Assembly (NCBI GenBank): GCA_025642075.2
Contig: JAODUO010001659.1
Location: forward strand, 17,501 to 81,500
From: Ridgeia piscesae
Taxonomy: Eukaryota > Annelida > Polychaeta > Sabellida > Siboglinidae
DNA: 64,000 nucleotides
Reading direction: 5' to 3'
Shown here: positions 12,017 through 25,069 of the stretch, in pieces
Layout: each line of letters begins with the position of its first letter
How positions within the stretch are numbered: position 1 is the stretch's first letter
Position numbers and translations under genes: made by a program
Notes under the pieces: model-generated
Told to the model about the DNA's origin: nothing
Database searches by the model: none
What the model saw: the letters and a program-made list of their open reading frames with translations, nothing else

Positions 12017-12223
12017 CTCTCAGAGGGGATTTTTATCCAACGTGTATATTTCGTGACGTCTAAAGCATATAACCGTGGGACAATATTTGTCAGAGCACAC
12101 AAGGAAAAGTGGGCCTGTATTAGCGATCGCACGTTGACACGAATTCATAGTTTCAGATCCATCCCTTTTTGCAAAAGATGGCAAATACATGTATATTGTT
12201 CAGATCGCCCAATATCTAAACAT
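12017..12223 (+). repeat. 207-bp perfect direct repeat, copy 1
   Basis: This block is identical, base for base, to 12293-12499, with a 69-bp spacer. The identity ends abruptly at both edges, so it is a recent local duplication or an assembly duplicate. Confidence 0.95.
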
Positions 12224-12292
12224 TATCCTTCCATGACACTCTATATTTATTTTTTCTAAGTTTCATGTTATGAAAGTGATGTAGTATTTAAA

Positions 12293-12499
12293 CTCTCAGA
12301 GGGGATTTTTATCCAACGTGTATATTTCGTGACGTCTAAAGCATATAACCGTGGGACAATATTTGTCAGAGCACACAAGGAAAAGTGGGCCTGTATTAGC
12401 GATCGCACGTTGACACGAATTCATAGTTTCAGATCCATCCCTTTTTGCAAAAGATGGCAAATACATGTATATTGTTCAGATCGCCCAATATCTAAACAT
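12293..12499 (+). repeat. 207-bp perfect direct repeat, copy 2
   Basis: This is the second identical copy, offset by 276 bp from the first. No coding function is recognised in either. Confidence 0.95.
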
Positions 12500-15300
12500 A
12501 TTTCAAATTTGCGGAACAGGTATCATTTCAGATGGCCTATTATTTGAACACGATTCATTCTAGCTTCCACTGGTCCATTATTTGCTTGCTTTATGCTGTT
12601 TGACATGGATTCAGCTATTACCGTTTGTTTTATACGTATTAGATGGACATGTGGTATCTACAGAAGGCAGCAACCATCTGCAGATTGCGCAGGTAAAGCG
12701 TGTTTATGTATTAACAAATAACCTGGACTTGGTGGCCACGCGAATACTGGTGCATGCTGCTAAACTCGAGGCATAGCGTAGTCATAGTTTTTTTTGTCAT
12801 AGATTGCCTACTTACCAAACGCGGTTAGTAAAACAAATGTTCATGTAAGTGGTGTAGAAATTAATTGCAATTAACATGAACTGTTTAATTTAGCATTGTT
12901 AACCACTTATAATATGTATATGAAATATCAGATATGCCACGAGGTCTGTACCTATATGTCATATTTCGTAAACGCATTATTTTTTTCTCCATAAAAGTAA
13001 ACCCCCACTTGGTAGGAAACATACAAACAAGCAACGTGGAAATGGGACGGTTTGTCCCACAACACATTTTTGTGGATAAGAATAATTTATAATAACTACT
13101 AGGCTACCTGTCAATAAAGAAATGTTCCTTGTACACATATGATGTTTTCTGTATACATTTGTTTAATAAATAAAATATGTGCATGGCATTATCGTGTCTT
13201 ACGTGCAACAACTGTTACATGTGCATTCAAGCATCGGGATGTGTAGCTAATACTACTGTTAGTGGTTTATGTTCATCTTAGTTTAAAACGAGATTGTCTG
13301 TTCCGTGATTAGCTAGGATAGATCATTATCATCACTAAGTTGGCTGCATAAGTTATAATTTGTGTAATTATGATCAGCAGTATGGAAATAAATACTGATG
13401 GTGTGTTTACAATTCGAATATTTCATGCAAATAACAATACCATTGTAAGCAGTTTTACAGAAGTTTGACTGACAGAACTGCATTTGACATTCTAGCAACA
13501 CTATGATTATTATAAGTGTCAAACACACCTATCTTTGCTTTACTAAAATCGTAATTCAAATACAAACAACTAAGCTGATGAATAATAGGGATTTGATGAT
13601 GACAATTAATAATCAAGTAATGCAGTGATTTATATTAACAACACAAATAAACACAATATTTAAGACATTTAACAAAAACTGGTAAAATGACCCTGAAGTC
13701 TTTTGGGCTACATAGTGAATTATTAATTATGCATGAAATGTGTTTTGGTTAATAGTAGTCAACACCTTATCTCTTCAAAATAACCATGTAATTGACATTT
13801 CCTCTGGTTATTCATAAGATTACCAGAAACACAGCCAGACAATATCGATAAAGTGTATGATTACTCATTCTCTGTTTGCCTAGAATATTAATTTTCTATA
13901 TGTTAATTGTCACTCACAGGTGACACTATATATTTAAATAGTACATACCGCAATCACATAATTTAAAGATCACTTCACTGATTATCCATATCAGATGATC
14001 AGAAACACAGACTCGAAATTAGTGGTTTTTAATCAGGTTGGGGTTATTTACTTCCAATACATTCAGACAGCCAACTTGCTATATATTAATTGTAAGACAT
14101 TTCATTGTATAGTTGTTCAGAATATTAATGCCACATGTTTGTCCCCTGCAGGTGACAACATTCCACAGTCACACCATATTTAAGACAATTACAGTAGCAT
14201 TAAAATGAATTAAACTTGCATTGTTGATACAGCTTAATTGATGGAATGCCACCAGTCACCAGTTCCCGTCTGCCAGACAGTGGCAGTGTTATTCACTCAT
14301 TACATCGGTAACGAGTATTCAGACGACCACTGTTTTATGGAATGTTTAAAATACAAATATTGTGGAAACTAAAGAGCAGTTAACCGAGTGATCCTAATTT
14401 CACGGTGTCGTTGTTTCTACTTACTTCTGACAGGACTCTGCCATTGAAAGTTTGAACGATCCAGCCATCATTAGGCAGTGCTCAACGGCGTTGAGCACTG
14501 CCTAATTTGTGTGATATTGGAATTGAAATAGAAATATATTTCAACAACAACTACATATATTATACATCATGCATCATGCAAACAATGCATGCAATACAGA
14601 TTGTAGAACAAAGGGCAAAATAAGTACTTTACCCTTATAGTTGATTAACTAAATGCATAATGCATCTCTGAAGAGTGCAATAGAAGATGCGACAACACTA
14701 TTTACATGTATAAACAAACCATATTTAATCAATCGGAAATCGGTCGGAAATCGGAAATGATTATTGACCCAATACATACAGCAATACCAAAGCAATGTTC
14801 AAACAAAATTACATACAGTTCAAATTTTAAAATAATATTCATTAATGCAGTAACATGACACGTAATTGTGTTGAAAATAACATAAATGTAATTATAAGTA
14901 AACCTTTTTTGTGTTGGTAAGATAACAAAGAGTCGAGGAGACTGTCACTAAGACCAGTTTGGTATCGTGGCAGCCACCCCATTAATTATATCACAATTAA
15001 AATGTAGTTGGCCATTTTACGTTTCATCAGGATCAGAAATAAACACATGTGTATAATCCAGCAACACTGGTTATAAAGTCACCAATCTTAGTAACAAAAA
15101 CAACACAATTAATACATTACATTAGCCTTGAAATTTGCAAATGAGTAAATGTCATCTTATATAACACTACTTAATATATGTACATTTTCGGAGGTATACA
15201 AAAGAAACAAACACTATAAAATAGTACATCGATTGTTACGACTGTCCACATATATAACAGTTTGGTAATGAGCACAGTATTTCGTAACTCTGTAAAAAAA
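12500..15300. other. AT-rich non-coding stretch
   Basis: No gene is found. Near 13800-14000 a motif like 'ggttattcataagattaccagaaacac' recurs in diverged form at 13985-14010 and 48990-49025, suggesting an old dispersed repeat. A strong inverted repeat lies at 14470-14506. Confidence 0.4.
14470..14506. repeat. 37-bp near-perfect hairpin
   Basis: Two 18-base arms (attaggcagtgctcaacg and its exact complement) surround a single G. No terminator role can be assumed in an animal genome. Confidence 0.9.
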
Positions 15301-18300
15301 AGTACGTTTTGAGTAACTAATAAATTATCGTAAACTGTGCGTTGTAATTTTTTTATTAATGTTAAATGTAGTATTGTTTATTAGTAATGGGATATCGTGC
15401 CTAATGTATCGCTTGACAAAGTCATGCTTAGCCCTATTTGTATGAAAATGTTCATGTATCGGTGTGTTAGATGTGTGGACTGTTTTATTTAATATAAATG
15501 GTAAGTTTTGCAAATATACTGGTGATGTCGTGTGCACATACTTATAGTACAGTTTCAATTGATGCCATTTTAGCATATATGTAACATTAAAAATCTTTTG
15601 TTTCTTAAACAACGGCTCAGTATGTGCATTATAATTTGTTAAACATATTATTATAATTGTTTTTCCTGCAGTTTGATTATTCTGTTACAGCTGAAACCCC
15701 ATACCATTATACCATAATTGATGTATGGTAACAGTAATGAATTATACAAAGTAACTTTTATATTTAGTGGCAAGAATCGTTTTAATTTGTTTAATATGCC
15801 TATCAATTTGGAACATTTAATTGAAATATTTTTATATGAACATCCCAGCTTAGGTTTTATTGCAAGGTTACTACAAGAAGATGAAAAATGTGGACTCTTT
15901 CTATTACGGTTCCATCTATTTTAAGGAGGGGATTATTCACTTGTTTATTTCCCAATTTATGTGCTATATACATGGAATTCGTTTATCTTATTTAACTCTG
16001 AATTTAAATGGTATTCGACTTTTTAGTGGGACATGTGTTTGACAACTGAATTGTTTGGTGTAAACAAAATTATGTCGTCTGCATATATTATATATTTGAA
16101 TGTTTCACATGAGTTTGATAAATCATTTATATATATTAAGAACACACGGGGGCCTAAATTGAACATTGTGGCATACCAGTGGTAACGGGCAGGGTTTCAG
16201 ATATTGAGTCATTGTAAATGACATATTGTTTAATATTTTTCAAATAACTTGTCATTAACTTCAGAACAACAGCATCCATCCTGCTTTTTCAGTTACGGTC
16301 ATAATTACATCCGAAGAGAATTGAGCATGTTACAAAGCTTAATGCTTGTTTTATTGAAAACTGTTCGACCTTTTCAGTCAAAATTTACTAGTAGTTAGGC
16401 ACTTGAAGACATTATTCTGCTGTGTGACATTTATTGAAATCGCTAAAATTAAACCCGAGAAGAGTCGAGCATAGTTCAAAGTTTTGCCCTTGTTTTACAG
16501 AAACGAGCGACGTATTTCCGCCAAACTTTAGGTGTTGTAGAAGATTGATGACTTCATCCTATTGTCCAACAATAACAGATGTATGCATTTGATAAGCTTA
16601 AAAATATATTAATGGGTGTTTCGTTGGAATCCAGGGTGGTTATTGTTCGGCCGATAACTTCCAGAATGGCGTGTTCCGTTGAGTGACCGGAACTAAATCC
16701 ATACTGTTTATCATAAAAAGTTGTTGTTTAGTAAAAAGCGAATATATCTGATTATACATAACTTTTTACCTTTGAGATTACTGGTAGCAGAAATATCGTA
16801 CTATAATTAAAAAACGTTGTTTGATCATAATTTCTAAAAATAGTAATTACTTTCGCAATTCTCATTCTTATCTGAAAATATCCCGGTATTTAATTTTTGA
16901 TTTATAAGTTAAGTTAGAGGTTTTATAAGAACATATTTTAAAGATGTCATCTGTTTTAATGTAATACCGTCGCAGCCATTACTGGATTTAGCGGGGAAAT
17001 TATCAATTATTTTGAGTATTGACTCTTCATTAATTTCTTGGAATTGAAATCGAATTTCAGAATTTCCTGTTAAGTAGTAACTATATATTTTGTTATAATG
17101 ATCGTCTTTTATTTTGTTTGCCAGATCCTTACCTATGTTTGTAAAAAAAGAATTAAAGTAATTTGCAATTTCTACATTATCAGTTATTTTTTTATCTCCG
17201 TTCTTGAAAAATTCAGGTAATTAACTTTTTTTAATTGACCTATGTAACATTTCGTTAATAGTTTCCCATGTTTTCCTTTCGTCATTTTTATACGTATTAA
17301 ACAATTGTTCATAATATAATAGTTTGGCTACTCTAATACTTCTTTTAAGGATACTATTATACGTTTTTATATTTGACGTTTTAATAGAATGTTCGATATA
17401 TGTTGGATTTAAGCGTTTATGTTGATTATGTAGGTTGTCTCTGTATGTCGTAGATTTAAGTATACCATTTGTTAACCATTGAATGTGTTTATGTCTATGT
17501 TTCTTAAACTTGATTAATTTGTACGGCATGTGTTTACAGTTAGCCTTTCCAAGTCCCTCAGTAATTATTGTATAGTTATTATTAGGATCAGACAAACTGT
17601 TTTTCTCCATTATATTTGAGTTGTTTATTTCAGAGACAAAGTTCCACATATATATTTCATTCTGTAAATGTATTTTGATTAATTTGGGAGGACTATTTTT
17701 GAGTGGAACATTGTCAATCAATATTAAATATGGGTGGTGATCTAAGAATTGCTTGATTAGGATACCTGCTGATGATTCTAGCATTAATTCACTAATTTTG
17801 CAAAACAAGTTGTCAATCAGAGTGCCATTCAGGGAAGAAAATCTTGTTGGGAATGTTATTTTGGGAAAGAAACTAATTCCTATTAATGTGTCGTACAATT
17901 CGCTACAATATTCTTTTTCATTGATTTTAAGCAAGTTTAAATTAAAATCTCCTCCAATGATTACTTCAGATTTTTAAAAATCCATCTGTGATAATACTGA
18001 TGCAAATTCATCATTACATTGTTTGTAGTTACAATTTAGGACTCGTGTAGGTCTGTATATGTTACCAATTATCACAGGTTTTATAAGGCCACCCCTTGTA
18101 ACTTCAATAAGCTGACTTTCCAAACTTTTTTTATTACTTTCGTACCTTATATTTATACTGAGATTGAATGTACACAATTAAGCCTCTTTTTGTACTACTA
18201 GTCTTGCCCAACGATATGTAAATATAGTCTTCTAATTGAATATTACATAAGTCGTCTTGTTCAGTTAGCCAGCTTTTCTGAATACATATAACACTGAAAA

Positions 18301-18330
18301 CATTCTTTTAGTAGCCGCAGTTATTGTGTG
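15300..18330 (-). mobile_element. Old LINE, endonuclease to C-terminus, many breaks
   Basis: On the minus strand the order of a non-LTR retrotransposon ORF2 can be followed. Endonuclease pieces are at 18320-17970 (KSWLTEQDDL, ESQLIEVTRGG, GNIYRPTR) and 17934-17700 (FPTRFSSLNGTLIDNLFC). The linker is at 17700-17221 (WLTNGILKSTTYRDNLH, then RVAKLLYYEQLF, then KTWETINEML). The start of the RT is near 17000 (SSNGCDGITLKQM). After a badly decayed stretch, the C-terminal domain is at 15612-15325 (KIFNVTYMLKWHQLKLYYKY, then RHDIPLLIN and KKITTHSL). Frameshifts and stops are frequent, so the copy is dead. Confidence 0.75.
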
Positions 18331-19560
18331 AAAACCTCTAATTTAGCATTCATGGATTGAATGTGTGTGCTCAATATGCCGACATTATTTGTTTTTGTAT
18401 TTTGCAATGATTTAAAGTTGTCGGTGTCGTAGTACATTGATGTTTTCATTATTGGCTAACTATCGTTATCAAAGTTTTCATCATCGCTATGATTTTTGTG
18501 AATACCTCCGTAATGTTGTAGACATTGGTAATCTGAATCTGTCATGTGTTTAGTGCGTATTTTATATAAAAAAAAACAATTTGTTTTAAACAATTCTGTA
18601 AATATTTGCTAGTTGCAAAGCAATTCAAATAGGAAAACATGTAGGCCTAATACAAATGCATGATCAGCTTAATACTTCCAGTGTTGCGTATTTTCATGAC
18701 ATCAAAATATATTAAACAGAATGAGTCATACATTACAAGGAGTGTAGTCTGAAGACAAAACAAAATAAAAATAAAACAGCCAACTTCACACGAAGTCAAG
18801 AACATCATGATATATCAATTTGCACTATTAAATGTATATCTTTTTAACACGCCACTGCTTAAAAAATAAATGTATTTCACATATAAAAAAGCGAACATAA
18901 ATATGGATTTAATCCAGCAGGGATTAAATACGTTATGCTCACAGCACCAACTACCTTGTAAACATTGTTCAGCCACATCTGGACAATGTCACCTTAGATG
19001 AGGCCACAATGAAGCTGGGGCGGGGCTGGACACAGTCACCACCCGGCATCGCATATCATGATATTTCAGTTTTAATTCCTCTGTCAACAGAGAAAGTGCG
19101 TTTCACTGAGCAGCCCGTTTTTAACCACATTTTTTTTTGTCAGCGTTTGGTTGATTGTGATTGAAGTTTTCATACATAACGTCCTTTCAGCGCTGACTTG
19201 TTTGCGTCTGGCTGCCAACGGCGTATTTTCGCGATGTGCGTGCGTTCTCCGTCCCCGCTTCTCGTAGGACGACACGTTGTTAGTGCGCAGTTCGTGGGTG
19301 ACGCCAACGGGTATTGCTTCTTCGTGCTATCGGCATATGCGTACACGTTAGTGAGTAATTGTTGCTTATTTGCTTCTAGTTTGTGTCGGGTAAAAGCGTG
19401 TTTTTGTTAGTGGTTTCTTTTCCACGCGGGTCATCGCAGTTGCGATCGTCCCCCAATACTGAGCTGTGCGTTACGCGCTGCTCCCGCCGTTATCTCAAGT
19501 CCCGTAATTAACGCTGCGGGCGTTGCGTAATGGTCAAAGGTACTGGTTCCAAATGTGTGG
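18331..19560. other. Non-coding stretch
   Basis: No gene is recognised. The segment 19100-19500 is richer in G and C than its surroundings and has several CpGs, but no supported exon or promoter was found in it. Confidence 0.35.
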
Positions 19561-19619
19561 AACCCATCTTCCAACCGTTATCTAATAATTTCTCCTCCAT
19601 CTTCAAGCACAGCTGTTAA

Positions 19620-21010
19620 CCATCATGCGTTACAGCCATGGCGCATCGAACCATTTGACTCAAACAACGCTTGCGGTACCACATATTATCCGATGGTTTC
19701 CTCAAGATTGACATCTTTCCCAACAGCTTTCTGATGAAGAAGGCGCATCAGCATGACAACTTCATTGATCAGCTGCTACGTCTGCTTCTGCGGCACGGTA
19801 AGATGTTATTGAGGATGCAGTTCTTCAAATATGCTGTCACGTACCTTTAGGACTTTGAGTTGTCATTCAAATATTTCTGGAGCTCGGTTTTGCAAATAGT
19901 TTCCATAGTTTCCAGAGTTTTCATGATGGATACAGTGGCTCCCTGTTTCGTGGTAATATTTAGCATGCTGATGGAGTCTACCGTGACGGGATTGATGATG
20001 TGCTGTTTTTATGCATACATGATTGGTTATTTCCTGGTTTCCATGTTCGTGGGGGTGTTAGACTGCTGATGGTTAATCACTTCTTTGAAATGGAATGATA
20101 TCTCAGATGGCACAGGCTTTGTGTGAAGCTACTTGGTTCGTGCTTTAGCATTCAGGGGTATTTATGTAAGCCCACTCGCACATTTCTTCACATCTATGTT
20201 TTATATGCCTGCCCATGAGCCATATCAGAAGTGAAACGTTTGAATGACCCAGCTTTTTCGCACACCATATTGACCTTTCGTGAAGTACTGATATACATAT
20301 GGTGCTGGGTTCTTCATTTCCTTTAGGCACAGTGGCAGCGAATAAATACAGTTGTGGTGACCAGCAGCAACAACAAATGGGAACATGTTATTAGACTAAA
20401 CCAATTTTAGCGAGATGAAACTACACACACACACACACATAAGATTCCAGTGTCATCATCAAGGAAACCTGCTCCCGTAGCCCATACATAATATCATGCA
20501 AAGCCTGATCAGCCATAACTACTGTGTGTTTCACCCCAAACTTATTGGCCAGCTTTGCTGCATATGCTAAGCGGATCTGTTTGACCAGAATGGATCATTA
20601 GACCATGTATAAAGCAAGTGGCTAGCACTGTTGACGCAAGTGTTGTGAAGAAAACATTCCAACCTTGACAGTTGTTGCTTTCGAGCTCTACTTTCTTTAT
20701 GGGTGACGAACGGCAAATTTACCATGCCACAATCATCAACTGGAAATCTAGAGTCCTCTCTTTTCAAGTGATCAGGCTTTAAGCTTTTCGCACACAAAAA
20801 TGTAGCGTGGTTCAATTGGAGAAGGTATGGCGCTCGACAATGAAAGTTTCAATATGTTATGACGATAACAGTGCGAAAATCTTCGTCCTTGCCGTCACCA
20901 AATTGTTATCTTCAACAATCAAAATAGCTTATACTGACGACAAGTTTCCGTTTTTTTTAGACATTATCAACAATAGAGCTGTCACATACCATATAATTGG
21001 TAATCATAAG
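19620..21010 (-). pseudogene. Degenerate copy of the XPG/PIN-nuclease transposon gene (N-terminal and middle part)
   Basis: Minus-strand fragments in several frames follow the order of the protein in element E1. They are VVMADQALHDIMYGLREQV (near 20500), a weaker segment SDMAHGQAY (near 20215), INPVTVDSISMLNITTKQGA (near 19990-19930), and KDVNLEETIG followed by PQALFESNGSMR (near 19720-19650). E1 has DQLYRVA, INPLDSAAYPSGIVNVVSG and RDIDIKDVLGHELAPVP in the same order. The nuclease domain and Cys-rich tail are not seen downstream. The piece 20470-21009 is a direct repeat of 31545-32107 inside element E2. Assignment of the weakest piece is uncertain. Confidence 0.55.
20470..21009 (-). repeat. 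Direct repeat A, copy 1 (matches 31545-32107)
   Basis: The two ~540-bp segments align along their whole length with scattered substitutions and small indels. Long shared runs are easy to see (for example around 20650-20740 against 31725-31815). It is the N-terminal coding part of the nuclease-transposon family. Confidence 0.9.
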
Positions 21011-21401
21011 TGTTCGATGATTCAAGAACAAGTATTGTTCAGATATGTTTCAGAATTATGTGGTATAAAGCAACCGAGGAATGAATGGGTATACCTTTGA
21101 TATGTTAACCATATATTTTGAATATGTAGTAAGGTGACTATGGTACATTTTTATGAAACTGACGATAAAAAACAAATGTTTTTCTACTTATTCTTCAATT
21201 TTTTATTTCTCGTTGCCTTAAAAATATATACATATCTATAATATATGTGTGGTCTTTAGTCCTCCAACCATTCCGGATATTTTGTGTGTGGCACAGAACC
21301 TAGCTAAATTAATTAAATAAACTATGAATATTTCTTAATTAGCCATTGTGACTTCACGATCATTCAGACACCTTCAGACCTGAATAGCGTTCTTTTCAAG
21401 T

Positions 21402-21737
21402 GCCGTGTTGTGTTGATTGGGCATACGATGGGAAAATATCAAATGTTGGCGAGTAATACCTGTTCGAACTCTTGATGAAAAAATTGTTGTGCCAAGAGTG
21501 ACACATATGACTCTGAACAATGTTTAAGATGTGATTGAGTAACACCTTGGTGTTTTTATTTCGAATAATGCTTGTTATCATAATTTGATATGGCCGTAAC
21601 AAACATCGCATTAAAAACCAGCAATGGGTTATGCATCAGGACTGTCTTTAATAGTGTACTATTACCACAAGAAACGCGAAAATGATACAATCAATGAAAT
21701 CCACTCCGATTTGCGTGGGGGGTGGGGTACATGTTTG
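21402..21737 (+). repeat. Inverted repeat B, copy 1 (reverse complement of 31147-31512)
   Basis: The reverse complement of this segment aligns with the inner end of the left terminal repeat of E2 and the 320 bp next to it. Here it lies upstream of the minus-strand gene remnant, as expected for the right-hand terminal repeat of an older, longer element. Confidence 0.8.
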
Positions 21738-22152
21738 ATATGTTCACTCTACGTGGTGCTCTCTCTCAAAGTCTTGTTTGGCTGTGATCCGTCCTTGTGG
21801 TTCACACGTGCAGTTTAATATACCGAAACTGACAAAGAAAGTAAACGCTTTCTGTGACTGACATGTGGGGAAAATGCGTGCGTCTCATACACACAACGCA
21901 AAACCGTCACGTACGAAATGGTTTTAAAATATACATTGTTGGGTGACTACGTACAACATATATGCTTCTTGCCGTGTGTCTCTGCCATCGAAGGGCTGCT
22001 TGTCGTTGTAAATGAACATTTGTGAAATAAAGATTATACGTTTACATCAAAAGATGATGCATTATCTAAATTGTATAGTTGCCCTTGACGAAGCAATCTC
22101 TATCGAACATGTCTGCATAATTCTGAATGGCTTAATACATACTATGCACTAG

Positions 22153-22155
<3 letters not shown>
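21738..22155. other. Non-coding stretch with a short dispersed repeat
   Basis: The segment 21757-21800 (through 'ctctcaaagtcttgtttggctgtg' and 'gatccgtcctt') recurs at about 25975-26026 with a small insertion. Nothing else is recognised. Confidence 0.5.

Positions 22156-22226
<71 letters not shown>
22156..22226. repeat. (TA)n microsatellite
   Basis: Pure TA repeat. Confidence 0.95.
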
Positions 22227-22230
<4 letters not shown>

Positions 22231-22740
22231 CATTTGCGGCACTTTCGGTGAGGAATACACGGACATTTTATAAATGTAAAGGCAACATTCATCTCCAATT
22301 CTGCTGGTGACGTTTCGTTCTGCTCGTGATCAATCAGTAATACATAATATTAAAAACAAGTGTGATAATTGTTTTGATTCTTCCTGTACATTTGCAAGTT
22401 TAACAAGTGTGTGGCAGTTCAATAATAAAACACATCAGTTGCATATGCTAAAGTGTGTTTTGAATCAACACTAGTAGGTGCAGGTGGTTATATGGTTGAA
22501 TCTTCAACCATAGTCATAACATAACTTTTAAAGTTTTGAGGCGATAATCGTGTTAAGTATTCGTATTTTACTAAGTCTTTATGGTGATTTCCTAACATTT
22601 ACCGCCTGAACGAGATAGAAAGAGAAATGTTTTCACAAGTGTTTTGCCACTTTAGCGTTGTAACTTGTTGTAAAATATGAATATTTTTCCTTTTCGATAC
22701 AAGATTGTCGCATTCTACTAAGTATTACTAAGTCAGCAAG
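22227..22740. other. Non-coding stretch
   Basis: No gene is recognised. Loosely repeated phrases such as 'tttactaagtc' and 'gagata' lead into the dispersed repeat that follows. Confidence 0.35.
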
Positions 22741-22749
22741 ATAATCACC

Positions 22750-23350
22750 TAAGATTTTACCATATCAACGAGATAACGTGTAGTAAGTTTTGATTATTCT
22801 AGCGTTTCGGCGCGATAGCTTTATAATTCTGTCGTACTTTACTAAATCAGTGGTGCTAACTTCGTAGCATTTCGTAACGTTTCACTGTTCCATCGCGTTA
22901 GACAGGTGGTGTTTTCATATATTTAACTAAGTTAGCCTTGTGACTTGTAGTCAAATCAGAACATTTTATTGTTTCGAAGACATAGCTTTGTCACTTTGTC
23001 GTATTTTACTACGTCATCTTGGTACTTTCGTCACTTTCTAAGCGAAAACTATGGCGCTTTCGATCATAAAATAACACATTTGGTGGTTTCTCTTACGAAA
23101 TCAAGAAACAAATGTTGGGTTGTGAAATCATTAATTAAACAGCTGGCGCCGTCTTGTGGCTGAACGCTATGCAAATGTGAAGCCTTCGATCATAAAATGA
23201 CAAACTTGTAGGTTAATCCTACGACAGAGAATTTGTTTACCATAATGTAAAAAAATCTTGTTGTGACGTCACAACGGTAGATGCTAGCCACATCTAGATA
23301 ATAACTCTTACACCACATGAAACGCTAGCGCCATCTAGCGGGCAAATCAA
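22750..23350 (+). repeat. Dispersed repeat R1, copy 1
   Basis: The part 22960-23345 aligns with 58745-59345 in the same orientation. Shared phrases include 'tcatcttggta', 'atcataaaa', 'tggtggttt', 'ttgtgacgtcac' and 'gctagcgccatctagcg'. Inside, a unit of roughly 150-200 bp appears twice. Its 3' part carries GCGCCATCTAGCGG, whose complement resembles a CTCF-type site. No coding potential is seen. Confidence 0.75.
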
Positions 23351-23650
23351 CCAGGAAGCGTCACTTTGACGAAGTTATGTTTTCCATGTGACACGAGCGG
23401 CCGTGTGACGGAAGTTGTGGTATGGACGTTATGAGGGCTGCTATTTTTACAGAAGTTATGATATGGATTTGGACAGAGCTTAAAACATTCCTTTTTATCT
23501 CGTTGAGTCGGATAATGTTAGGAAATCTCCATATTGACTTAAGGGGGTGAGACACGATGACTCGACTGGTGTCACCCGATTCACTCGTACAAGTCAAAGT
23601 CAAACGACAGGTTTTTGTGGCTTTATCTTGTTGTTGGCACGTTTTTTTTT
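23351..23650. other. Spacer between repeat R1 and the pentanucleotide array
   Basis: Non-coding; nothing recognised. Confidence 0.35.
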
Positions 23651-24821
23651 CAATTCAATTCAATTCAATTCAATTCAATTCAATTCAATTCAATTCAATT
23701 CAATTCAATTCAATTCAATTCAATTCAATTCAATTCAACAATTCAATTCAATTCCAATTCAATTCAATTCAATTCAATTCAATTCAATTCAATTCAATTC
23801 AATTCAATTCAATTCAATTCAATTCAATTCAATTCAATTCAATTCAATTCAATTCAATTCAATTCAATTCAATTCAATTCAATTCAATTCAATTCAATTC
23901 AATTCAATTCAATTCAATTCAATTCAATTCAATTCAATTAATTCAATTCAATTCAATTCAATTCAACTCAACTCAACTCAACTCAACTCAACTCAACTCA
24001 ACTCAACTCAATCTCAACTTCAACTCAACTACTTAACTCAATCACTCAACTTTCAACTTTCAACTCAACTTCAACTCTCAAACTTTAACTCAATCTCTCA
24101 ATTCAATTACATCTCATCAACTCATCAACTCAATTAACTCAACTCAACTCAACTCAACTCAACTTAACTCAACTAACTCAACTCAATCTCAATAATAACT
24201 CAATCAACTTCAACTCAACTCAACTCAACTCAACTTCTAACTCAACTCAACTCAACTCAACTCAATTCAATTCAATTAATCTAATCTAATTAACTTTCAA
24301 TTTCAATCAACTATAACTTAACTAATAACTTAACTCAATCTCAACTCAACTCTCAACTCAACTCAACTTCTAACTCAACTCAATAACTCAACTCAACTCA
24401 ACTCAACTCAATCTCAACTCAACTCAACTCAACTCAACTCAACTCAACTTCAACTCTAATCTCAACTCAATCAATCTCAATCTCAACTCAACTCAACTTA
24501 ACTCAACTCAACTCAACTCAATCTTCAACTCAACTCAACTTCAACTTCAACTCAACTCAACTCAACTCAACTCAACTCAACTCAACTCAACTCAACTCAA
24601 CTCAACTCAACTCAATCTCAACTCAACTCAACTCAACTCAACTCAACTCAACTCAACTCAACTCAACTCAACTCAACTCAACTCAACTCAACTCAACTCA
24701 ACTCAACTCAACTCAACTCAACTCAACTCAACTCAACTCAACTCAACTCAACTCAACTCAACTCAACTCAACTCAACTCAACTCAACTCAACTCAACTCA
24801 ACTCAACTCAACTCAACTCAA
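23651..24821. repeat. (AATTC)n then (AACTC)n pentanucleotide satellite
   Basis: About 310 bp of CAATT repeat pass into about 860 bp of CAACT repeat near 23965. The unit differs by one T-to-C change. The part 24004-24540 is irregular, with many single-base gains and losses, while the rest is nearly perfect. Long open frames across it are products of the repeat and not genes. Confidence 0.98.
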
Positions 24822-25069
24822 TTAAAAAATAATTCAATATATTTCAAAACACACAACATTAAAAAGCAAGCAATACAAATACAAATAATAATAAGTCACA
24901 TGGTACGAATGAAATACAATTAAGAAATATGTTTTGAAAAGGAGTAGACATGAAGTGAAACACTTATATGTGTCTACCCCTGTGAACACGTTTCATAAAA
25001 ATGATAAGAGGCAATTCTTAGTTTTTAATTTTAATGATGCTATTACACAACAAATAAATACGTGCACAC

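Noticed and set aside
11779..12132. 117-codon minus-strand frame
   Set aside because: No family recognised, half of it lies in the duplicated block, and composition is not distinctive. It stays possible as a remnant but is not supported.
23547..24137. 196-codon frame across the AATTC array
   Set aside because: Repeat translation (QFNSI units); no real protein sequence outside the array.
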